Assembly: GCA_002771315.1 (NCBI GenBank) | Contig: PCSF01000101.1 | Location: forward strand, 15,378 to 31,865 | DNA from: Desulfobacterales bacterium CG23_combo_of_CG06-09_8_20_14_all_52_9 | Lineage (GTDB): Bacteria > Desulfobacterota > Desulfobacteria > Desulfobacterales > UBA2156 | Length of the DNA: 16,488 bases | Reading direction: 5' to 3' | Part shown: positions 8,311 to 13,818 of the stretch, in pieces | Layout: each line of letters begins with the position of its first letter | How positions within the stretch are numbered: the stretch's first letter is position 1 | Position numbers and translations under genes: made by a program | Notes under the pieces: generated by a model | What the model saw: the letters and a program-made list of their open reading frames with translations, nothing else | What the model was told of the DNA's origin: nothing | Database searches by the model: none

Positions 8311-8691
8311 CTAAAATATCAGGGACAGGCCCTTTTCGGCCATCAACTCCGTAACCTTCCGGTGATCGATAACCTCCAGGTCTTCAACCAATTCCTCCGG
8401 AGTCAAACCCCGCTTCCTGAGGGATTCGCCTTCCACGTAGAATTCGGCCGGTGCATCCTTTTTTTCGTAAATCCCGCGCGCGATAATCTCCTCGAGGGTC
8501 CCACCCAGCGCCAGCCAAGGAGTTTGGCCGGGGTTCTGGCCGGCCTTTGCCAAATAGACACCGTCATCGACCAGAACAACGACGGGTCGGAATCTTAAGG
8601 ACATGGAGCCGTTGGCGTGGCGCAATCCCTCTGCCGCTTGAAAGCCTCCATACGGTCCATGACGGATAACGATTAAAATGTCTTTTGTCAT
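8311..8691 (-). CDS. DsrE/DsrF-like protein without redox cysteines
   Basis: A 126-residue DsrE-family protein: ILIVIRHGPYGGFQAAEGLRH matches the family start (strand, PYGG, helix). The segment VEGESLRKRGL aligns without gaps to LUGTCFSFRGL in the upstream paralogue, with Glu for Sec and Ser for Cys. The protein contains no cysteine at all, so it cannot carry persulfide itself and is more likely a structural partner, as TusC/DsrF subunits are in their complexes. GGAGG lies five bases before the ATG and the upstream stop is 12 bases away. Its TAG stop overlaps the ribosome site of the next gene. Translational coupling and assembly with the two neighbouring DsrE-fold proteins are likely. Confidence 0.82.
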   Translation of the reverse strand: MTKDILIVIRHGPYGGFQAAEGLRHANGSMSLRFRPVVVLVDDGVYLAKAGQNPGQTPWLALGGTLEEIIARGIYEKKDAPAEFYVEGESLRKRGLTPEELVEDLEVIDHRKVTELMAEKGLSLIF

Positions 8692-8703
8692 GGTATCCTC
8701 CTT

Positions 8704-9057
8704 TTACGGACCGACACTGAGCACTACATCCGTTTCTCCCAACAATTCGAACAGGCTCTTGAGAGTACCGGGAGTCGTGCCTTCTATGAATTGCTCTTTC
8801 CGCAGACCGCGGAAGCTGAAGCATGTCCCTCACAAATCCACCCGGGCACCCTTTGCAATCAGATCAGCGAACCCCTTCTCGGCATTCGGCGCTCCCGATG
8901 CCCGTTGCCCTTTCAAAAAGCCATAGGTACCGTCCCCGGATCCCACCACTACCACACGATGCCCTCTCTTCAAAGCCGCATCGGTAATCCCGAGCACGGT
9001 ATCCGCCTCCTGGCCGCCGTATGGCGGCGACTCCAGTATGATCGTGATTTGTTTCAT
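8704..9057 (-). CDS. DsrE-like selenoprotein (in-frame UGA read as Sec at residue 76)
   Basis: Starting at the ATG at 9057 (GGGAGAA upstream) the frame reads MKQITIILESPPYGGQEAD, a DsrE-family N-terminus, to VDL at residue 75. There it meets TGA (8830-8832) and continues in the same frame as GTCFSFRGLRKEQF to a TAA at 8704-8706, giving 117 residues, the usual DsrE length. The family motif at this place is CGTC followed by a RGL-type segment, so the UGA replaces the first cysteine, giving Sec76-Gly-Thr-Cys79. A perfect hairpin 15 bases after the UGA fits a bacterial SECIS. The next gene starts 12 bases after the distal TAA, not after the UGA, which also supports read-through. Likely role: redox or sulfur/persulfide transfer. 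Without a selenocysteine machinery in the genome the gene would yield only a 75-residue stub. Confidence 0.85.
8798..8814 (-). promoter_or_regulatory. Putative SECIS hairpin for the DsrE-like gene
   Basis: The RNA reads UUCCGC, loop GGUCU, GCGGAA: six perfect pairs around a five-base loop, beginning 15 bases after the UGA. Bacterial SECIS elements lie directly downstream of the UGA inside the coding region, with the apical loop roughly 16-37 bases away and a conserved G (GU) in the loop that SelB contacts. The loop GGUCU is, as I recall it, the one in the E. coli fdhF SECIS. There is no obvious bulged U in the upper stem, unlike fdhF. Confidence 0.75.
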
Positions 9058-9078
9058 GGTTCTCCCGAGTCTAGTATT

Positions 9079-9552
9079 TTATTGTTTTGATTCATCGCTG
9101 AAAGGCAGTTTCCCTTCCCTTCCCAGCTTTGAAAGCATAAAAATCGCCCCTCTCCGGGACAACCCGAGCGCTTCGGCAAGGGCTTTTTCATCCAAGAAAC
9201 CGCGGGTTTTAAAAAGTGCGAGCACCTCGGCTTCCAATTCTTCGAACCAGTCTTCGAACAGCACCAAAAGCCCCGGGTCGGTGATAGCGGCAAGCTGCTT
9301 GGACCGGGCAACCTTATTCACCAGACTCTGGCACATCTGCGTCGGGTCGACACCTTCGCCCATGCACTCGGCCAGTCACAGATGAACCAGGCTGGACACC
9401 TTGTCCCCGGCCGGTGCATCTAACATCGCTGTCAGAAAGCGGGCCCGGACCTCCTCATCCAGGTTTTGAAAAAGCTTCTTTACAAAAATGGCGATTTCCG
9501 CCAGCACCGCCTCCGGATCCATGCCGGAAAGGCTTTCGAAGATGTCACCCAT
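9079..9552 (-). CDS. Unrecognised protein with in-frame UGA; candidate new selenoprotein
   Basis: The ATG at 9552 has a strong GGAGGAG upstream and lies 22 bases after the regulator's stop. The frame reads MGDIFESLSGMDPEAVL and so on to VSSLVHL (residue 58), then TGA at 9376-9378, then LAECMGEGVDPTQMC and on to a TAA at 9079-9081. The whole would be 157 residues with Sec59 and Cys63 four apart on a predicted helix (UxxxC). The C-terminal part looks like a small winged-helix segment (FLDEKALAEALGLSRRGAI, then MLSKLGREGKL). The next Met after the UGA (9363) has no ribosome site, so two separate genes are less likely than one gene read through the UGA or a pseudogene. A hairpin with GGU in its loop follows the UGA. 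I do not recognise the family and cannot confirm Sec insertion. Confidence 0.6.
9344..9361 (-). promoter_or_regulatory. Possible SECIS hairpin for the second UGA gene
   Basis: Fourteen bases after the UGA the RNA can fold as GGGCG, loop AAGGUGU, CG-A-CCC: five pairs with one bulged A and GGU in the loop. A further UGC/GCA pairing outside (about 9338-9366) extends the stem across a small internal loop. Position and loop fit bacterial SECIS rules, but the stem is weaker than that of the DsrE gene and a competing GGU/ACC pairing exists. Confidence 0.45.
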
Positions 9553-9574
9553 ACGACTCAGCTCCTCCGTCTTC

Positions 9575-9919
9575 TTAAAACCCCTTTCGCGTTTCCAAGA
9601 GGTCCGCCGCCAATTCGCTTAAAGTCCTGAGGATGTCCAAGGTGCGCGGATCCGAGAGGGAGTAATAGATGAACGGACCTTCCCGCTCAACGGTTACCAA
9701 AAGTGAACGCTTTAGTTCCTTGAGATGATGCGACACCAGCGGCTGCGACAATCCCAAGGACTCCGCGATGGCAGAAACCGACTTTCTTTGCCCGCTGATA
9801 CACAACAGGATGCGCAGCCGGTTTTCATCCCCCAGACACTTGGCAAGAAAGGCCGGAAGATGCAGGGTCTCGGCAAATGTGTGCGTTCCACCTTTGGGGA
9901 TCATGACGGGTTTACCCAC
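9575..9919 (-). CDS. ArsR/SmtB-family winged-helix repressor
   Basis: A 114-residue regulator. The body GDENRLRILLCISGQ, AIAESLGLSQPLVSHHLKEL and the wing VTVEREGPFIYYSLSDP is the ArsR/SmtB fold with its recognition helix around SQPLVSHHLK. The classic metal-site ELCVC of arsenic sensors is replaced by RKSVSA. Only Cys28 and Cys40 are present, so metal sensing by the standard site is unlikely. Sulfur-responsive ArsR proteins (BigR, SqrR) use thiols, but the C-terminal cysteine they need is absent here. The start is a GTG at 9917-9919 with AAAGGAG ten bases upstream; an ATG at 9902-9904 is less well placed. It is the first gene of the operon, downstream of a large inverted repeat that it probably binds, implying self-regulation. 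Confidence 0.9.
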   Translation of the reverse strand: MGKPVMIPKGGTHTFAETLHLPAFLAKCLGDENRLRILLCISGQRKSVSAIAESLGLSQPLVSHHLKELKRSLLVTVEREGPFIYYSLSDPRTLDILRTLSELAADLLETRKGF

Positions 9920-9959
9920 TGGCCCGAAGCTCCTTTGAAAAGGGCCGATCGGGATTTCT

Positions 9960-9993
9960 TATCAGCATATAAATGTTTATTTATGTGCTGATA
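9960..9993. promoter_or_regulatory. Inverted-repeat operator upstream of arsR-type gene
   Basis: Two 15-base arms, TATCAGCATATAAAT and ATTTATGTGCTGATA, separated by GTTT, match as an inverted repeat at 14 of 15 positions. AT-rich dyads of this kind upstream of an ArsR-family gene are typical operators. It lies 41 bases upstream of the GTG start and overlaps the likely -10 region, so binding would block transcription. Confidence 0.75.
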
Positions 9994-10006
9994 TCCTGTG
10001 TGTCAA
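9978..10006 (-). promoter_or_regulatory. Sigma-70-type promoter of the arsR-DsrE-lpd operon
   Basis: On the - strand a perfect TTGACA (10006 to 10001) is followed after 17 bases by TAAATA (9983 to 9978), a weak -10. The -10 falls inside the inverted repeat, the usual geometry for repression. A CATAAA at a shorter spacing is an alternative -10. Confidence 0.6.
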
Positions 10007-10288
10007 GATCTTTTTGGGTTCCGCCCGTAGGATCCGGCGTCGATATTTCGCACCCAAAAATGGCAAAGCACAAAGTGCCGATGATCTCCAATACGAATAT
10101 GGTAATCCGGTTCGCCGTTGAATGGATTTACCCCAAAACCGCGCCTCCACAGGCCGGCATGTCAGGCATGTTGTCTGCCATGGTTTTTTTGTGGTATGTT
10201 TCACATCAATTGATCATCGATTTTTCCCATTAAAAAGGCCGAGAGTCGGCTGAATTTGAACCCCATAAATAGAGAAGGAGAAACCCGT
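9994..10288. other. Intergenic region between operon promoter and cytochrome c' gene
   Basis: Besides the -35 element at its left end, this stretch has an ATCAATTGAT palindrome (10208-10217 region) and a GCCGA-GAG-TCGGC hairpin at 10238-10250. Open frames exist on both strands but look like unselected sequence, with no ribosome site or recognisable family. A promoter for the cytochrome c' gene should lie here, but I see no convincing -35/-10 pair. Confidence 0.5.
10232..10250 (-). terminator. Possible rho-independent terminator, - strand
   Basis: Read on the - strand, GCCGA-CTC-TCGGC is followed by CTTTTTA, a short stem plus T-run. It could end - strand transcripts that run leftward from the b-type cytochrome gene across the cytochrome c' gene. 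The stem is only five pairs. Confidence 0.3.
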
Positions 10289-10741
10289 ATGAAAAGAATG
10301 GTCTCATTAGCCGCAATCCTGGCGGCGATCGCTTTGGTCTCTGGAGGAGCCCTTGCTCAGTTTGCCCGAACGGATGACGCCATCAAATACAGGCAATCCG
10401 TCATGTTCCTGATCGGACAGCACTTCACCCGCCTGGGCGGAATGCTGAAAGGGAGTCCGGCCTATGATAAAGGGGCCTTTCTAAAAGGCGCAACACTGGT
10501 TCAAACCCTGGCAGCGATGCCCTGGGATGCGTTTTTGGTTCCCGGAAGCGACAAGGGTTCTCAAATGAAAGATGACACCCTCAAAGATACGGCCCGATTC
10601 AAGGAAGCGGCAAAAGCGGCGGAATCCGCAATGGCCGGCCTCGTTGCCGCATCCGGAACCGGAGATGTCTCCGCGATCCAGGAACCGTTCGGGGCGGTAG
10701 GAAAAAGCTGCAAAAATTGCCATACTGCATTTCGGAAATAA
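10289..10741 (+). CDS. Periplasmic cytochrome c' family protein
   Basis: A 150-residue exported c-type cytochrome. The N-terminus MKRMVSLAAILAAIALVSGG ending ALA is a signal peptide with likely cleavage near residue 22. The single haem site CKNCH lies at the extreme C-terminus (Cys141, Cys144, His145), as in cytochrome c'/c-556 four-helix bundles (PF01322), and the N-terminal helix IKYRQSVMFLIGQHF fits that fold. The ATG at 10289 is chosen over the one at 10256 because AGAAGGAG lies eight bases upstream and the signal peptide begins there. Family members bind NO or CO or transfer electrons in the periplasm. The adjacent convergent b561-type cytochrome, with its stop 15 bases away, is a possible membrane partner. 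Confidence 0.9.
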   Translation: MKRMVSLAAILAAIALVSGGALAQFARTDDAIKYRQSVMFLIGQHFTRLGGMLKGSPAYDKGAFLKGATLVQTLAAMPWDAFLVPGSDKGSQMKDDTLKDTARFKEAAKAAESAMAGLVAASGTGDVSAIQEPFGAVGKSCKNCHTAFRK

Positions 10742-10756
10742 GGATACTCCGGGCCT

Positions 10757-11467
10757 TCAGCGCACCATAATATAGACCACCAGGGCGGAAACTGCGGCAA
10801 CGACAGCGGCCAGCCAAAGGGGACTCCGGGTAGCATCCTTCGCCATACCCATAAAAGTTTTCCGGCCGGTCAGCATAGACGCGACAAGATTTTCCTTCTT
10901 ATAGAGGAGGTAAAACAACACCGCGGCGATATGGAGGGTCACCAGGATGGCGATAATGTATGGATTCACGGTGTGAATGGCAGTGAGCCGTTCGCTGACC
11001 GCATTGCTGACATAAGGATAAAGCGGGCCCTGGGTGAAAATATCGTCGGTAGCAAAAAGGCCCGTAACCGCCTGAAGCAACAATGCCATGATCATTGCCA
11101 TAACAGACCATCCGCCCATGGGGTTGTGACCCAGATGCCTCGGTGTATCTTTTCGAAAAAGGGTACCCGCATAGCGCATCACCGCCTTCGGAGAGGAAAT
11201 AAAATCGGAAAATCGGGAGGTTTGGCTCCCGATGAACCCCCAGAAGACCCGAAATACAAGCAGCCCCAGGAGGATAAAACCGGAAAGCTCGTGGTATTTC
11301 ATGGCGTTGCCGCCGGTTTTCCCGGATATGAAAGATACGATCACGAAAAAGACCAGGGCCCAGTGAAAGATCCGCGTGGGAAGATCCCACACTTCAACGG
11401 TTGTCGGGGATGATGGGGATCCTTTCAGAATTTCCGAGCGTTCCGACCTTTGAGAGGTATTCGACAT
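10757..11467 (-). CDS. Cytochrome b561-type integral membrane protein
   Basis: A 236-residue protein with four or five hydrophobic segments: FHWALVFFVIVSFISG, FILLGLLVFRVFWGF, VMAMIMALLLQAVTGLF, IIAILVTLHIAAVLFYLL, and a last one LWLAAVVAAVSALVVYI. The start VWDLPTRIFHW and the histidines His35, His59, His165 and His179 match the haem-ligand pattern of bacterial b561/NiFe-hydrogenase-type cytochromes b. It would pass electrons between quinones and a periplasmic acceptor. The facing cytochrome c' gene is the obvious candidate, and such pairs are common. The ATG at 11467 has no ribosome site close by (AGGAGGC is about 20 bases away), so the true start may be internal, before VWDLP near residue 26. 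Confidence 0.88.
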   Translation of the reverse strand: MSNTSQRSERSEILKGSPSSPTTVEVWDLPTRIFHWALVFFVIVSFISGKTGGNAMKYHELSGFILLGLLVFRVFWGFIGSQTSRFSDFISSPKAVMRYAGTLFRKDTPRHLGHNPMGGWSVMAMIMALLLQAVTGLFATDDIFTQGPLYPYVSNAVSERLTAIHTVNPYIIAILVTLHIAAVLFYLLYKKENLVASMLTGRKTFMGMAKDATRSPLWLAAVVAAVSALVVYIMVR

Positions 11468-11516
11468 GAGCGTTATTTATTAAAAATGCCTCCTGCATTC
11501 AAGATGGAAATGAAAC

Positions 11517-11653
11517 TTGATGGCTTCGTAAAAAATCGTCACCCCGTTGAAAAACGGGGTCCATTGGTTTCATAAGTGCTTGATAACACTTGATTCCAGC
11601 TTTCGCAGGAATGACGGAAAGAGAGCATTTTCGACTTTTTTCGATTTCATCAA
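11517..11653. repeat. MITE-like element with inverted ends and internal hairpins
   Basis: The left end TTGATGGCTTCGTAAAAAAT and the reverse complement of the right end (TTGATGAAATCGAAAAAAGT) are related, giving imperfect terminal inverted repeats around a 137-base element. Inside are a perfect hairpin CCCCGTT-GAAA-AACGGGG (11542-11559 region) and the sequence GATTCCAGCTTTCGCAGGAA, which is the widespread bacterial intergenic repeat that translates as VIPAKAGI. A 60-codon frame across it is therefore not a gene. Confidence 0.6.
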
Positions 11654-11724
11654 ACTTGTCCTCATGGTAAAACTTTTTCAATTAATTTCGTAACGGATTA
11701 TCCATGACAAGGAGGAATACACGA

Positions 11725-12189
11725 ATGACCCCAAGAGTGAAGATGCGGATCGCGGCGGCCATCATCTCCATGGGCTTTCTTACCCTTTCCGGGTTGGCCT
11801 TTGCCGGAACGGCGGAACCTAAAGAGGCGTCCGGAGATCAGACGCGGAAAGAGTTTTCAGAAACTCTGCAGGTGATCAAGGACTTTGCGGCGGAGCAGCG
11901 GGAAGAAGCCGTCAAACAGGCCAAAATCGCCCTTGAGGAAATCGATGCCGCCATCGAAAACCTGGAAGAGCGCTTCGATCGGAATTGGGACCAAATGGAT
12001 CAGGCCGCCCGGAAAAAGTCCCGAGACATTTTAAAATCGCTCAAAAAACAGCGAAATGAGCTTAGCGAATGGTATGGGGGGCTCAAGCATTCCTCGGCAA
12101 AAGCCTGGGGGCATGTCAAGAGCGGGTTGCTGAAAAGCTACCAGTCTCTCAAGGAGGCTTTCCGGGAAGCGGAAAAAGAATTCAAATAA
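11725..12189 (+). CDS. Small secreted helical protein of unknown function
   Basis: A 154-residue protein. MTPRVKMRIAAAIISMGF followed by LTLSGLAFA is a signal peptide with likely cleavage after residue 30 or so. The mature part is highly charged (many Glu, Lys, Gln) with heptad-like spacing in EEIDAAIENLEERFDRNWDQ and KKSRDILKSLKKQRNELSEW, so one or two coiled-coil helices are expected, probably in the periplasm. It has no cysteines, metal motif or membrane anchor beyond the signal. The ATG at 11725 is preferred over 11704 because AAGGAGG lies about nine bases upstream. It stands alone between a repeat element and a convergent gene. I do not assign a family. Stress-linked coiled-coil proteins look similar. 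Confidence 0.75.
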   Translation: MTPRVKMRIAAAIISMGFLTLSGLAFAGTAEPKEASGDQTRKEFSETLQVIKDFAAEQREEAVKQAKIALEEIDAAIENLEERFDRNWDQMDQAARKKSRDILKSLKKQRNELSEWYGGLKHSSAKAWGHVKSGLLKSYQSLKEAFREAEKEFK

Positions 12190-12278
12190 GGCCGCCGATT
12201 TCGATCCCGCCATCATCCCGACGAAACGGTTGGCGAATCGGTTTCGGACGATTTCAAAAGCGGGACGCCGCCGGCTTG

Positions 12279-13682
12279 TTAAAAGCTGCCGGATCCGTCC
12301 CAGCAGTGGGTGCAAAGCTTTTCCTTGGGAATTCCGATCGCCCCTACCAGATCCTCCAATCGTTGGTAATTCAAGGTCGTCAGGTGGAGCCTTTCCCGTA
12401 TTTTTTCGATCATGGCCAGATTCTTCTCCGTGCCTGCCCGAGCGTATTCCACCATATCCATCTCCTTTCCAGCCTCCAGTTCATGAATGGCCTGTCTTCC
12501 GGCAAGGTCCATGGAAGACTGGGATCTGGAAAAATTCAAGAAATCGCAGGGGAAGATCAGTGTCGGGCATGCGGGGCGCATGTGGACTTCCTTTGCACCG
12601 TAGTCGAATAGAATCTCAATGTTATCCTTGAGCTGGGTCCCCCGCACAATGGAATCCTCGCAGAAAAGGAGGCGTTTGCCCTCGATGAGTTTTTTTATGG
12701 GAATGAGCTTCATTCGAGCGACCAGGTCCCGAAGTTCCTGGTTCTGGGGCATGAAGCTCCTGGGCCACGTGGGCGTGTATTTCACGAAAGGACGTTGATA
12801 GGGGATTTTTCTTTCCATGGCATAACCCACGGCGTGCCCGACGCCCGAATCCGGGATCCCGGCAACGTAATCGATCTTGACATGGTCTCTTTTGGCCAAA
12901 GCCGCGCCGCATCTGTACCGGACACTCTCCACGTTGACCCCTTCGTACTCGGATGCGGGGTATCCGTAATACACCCATAAAAAAGCGCAGATCTGCATCC
13001 TGGGGCCCGGCGGCACCTTCGTTTCCCAGCCGTCGGCGGTCAGGAGGACCACCTCTTTGGGCCCCAAGAATTTTTCGGTCTCATACCCCAGGTTAGGAAA
13101 GGCGCAGGTTTCCGAACTGACCGCGACACTTCCTGTCTTGCGCCCGAGGGCCAGCGGGGTCCGTCCCAACCTGTCCCGGGCGGCATAGATCCCTTTCTCT
13201 GTTAAAAGGAGCATGGAGCACGACCCTTTTATGACGGATTGGGCGCGGATGATCCCGTTCTCGAAGGAATCTTCCTCGCAGATGAGCATGGCTACGGCCT
13301 CGGTGGGGCTGGCCTCGGTCCCTGTGTTTTCTGAAAAATACCGGCGTTTCCCGAAAGCCCGGCTCACCAGGTCCTCTATATTATTGATCCTGCCGACGGT
13401 GACAATCCCGAAGGTTCCCAGGTGAGACCTGAAGATCAAGGGCTGGGGATCGGTGTCGCTGATCACCCCGATTCCCCGGTCTCCCTTGAAGTCGGGCAAC
13501 TCGGATTCGAACTTGGTGCGGAAGTAGTTGTTTTCGATATTGTGGATGGAGCGCTGGATGCCGTCCCCGTTCCTGACCGCCATCCCACCCCGCCGCGTCC
13601 CCAAGTGGGAATGGTAGTCGGTCCCGTAAAACAAGTCGTTGACGCAATCCGTTTTTGAAACCACTCCAAACATGCCGCCCAT
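12279..13682 (-). CDS. PurF-family protein (amidophosphoribosyltransferase-like) lacking the nucleophilic Cys
   Basis: A 467-residue protein with an Ntn-type glutamine amidotransferase domain (HSHLGTRRGGMAV, SIHNIENNYFRTKF) and a phosphoribosyltransferase domain with the PRPP loop EDSIVRGT at 342-349. Canonical PurF begins, after Met or a propeptide, with CGIFG, whose Cys releases ammonia from glutamine. Here the start is MGGMFGVVSK, with Gly for Cys. The first cysteine is residue 13. I recall a subgroup in Bacteroidetes and anaerobes with the same MGG start and the same CTHCWDGS end (457-464 here). Such a protein would depend on free ammonia or have another role. The ATG has AAGGAG nine bases upstream. 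It lies 136 bases downstream of carB on the same strand. Confidence 0.85.
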   Translation of the reverse strand: MGGMFGVVSKTDCVNDLFYGTDYHSHLGTRRGGMAVRNGDGIQRSIHNIENNYFRTKFESELPDFKGDRGIGVISDTDPQPLIFRSHLGTFGIVTVGRINNIEDLVSRAFGKRRYFSENTGTEASPTEAVAMLICEEDSFENGIIRAQSVIKGSCSMLLLTEKGIYAARDRLGRTPLALGRKTGSVAVSSETCAFPNLGYETEKFLGPKEVVLLTADGWETKVPPGPRMQICAFLWVYYGYPASEYEGVNVESVRYRCGAALAKRDHVKIDYVAGIPDSGVGHAVGYAMERKIPYQRPFVKYTPTWPRSFMPQNQELRDLVARMKLIPIKKLIEGKRLLFCEDSIVRGTQLKDNIEILFDYGAKEVHMRPACPTLIFPCDFLNFSRSQSSMDLAGRQAIHELEAGKEMDMVEYARAGTEKNLAMIEKIRERLHLTTLNYQRLEDLVGAIGIPKEKLCTHCWDGSGSF

Positions 13683-13818
13683 TTTTTCCTGCTCCTTAAT
13701 GATGTAATTAAATCAGCCCGTCCCTCTCTCTTGTTGCCGATCCCAGGAGGCTGTGTGGCTTACCATCGGCTGTCCTTGGCTTTCCATGTGTAGGGCCGAT
13801 AAAAGAAAGTCTTTCGGA

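Noticed and set aside
8704..9057. Reading the DsrE gene as a simple nonsense-mutated pseudogene
   Set aside because: The only lesion is a UGA at the redox cysteine, the rest is intact to a family-length stop, a SECIS-like hairpin follows and gene spacing is preserved. Selenocysteine is the better explanation, though absence of sel genes would reverse this.
9977..10204. Possible degenerate membrane-protein fragment on the - strand (IFVLEIIGTLCFAIFG in one frame)
   Set aside because: It vaguely recalls the start of TRIC/YadS-type proteins but is very short, with a stop close upstream and no extension beyond about 20 residues. The likeness may be chance.
11499..11681. 60-codon frame containing VIPAKAGI
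   Set aside because: This peptide is the translation of a widespread intergenic repeat. The frame spans the MITE-like element and is not a gene.
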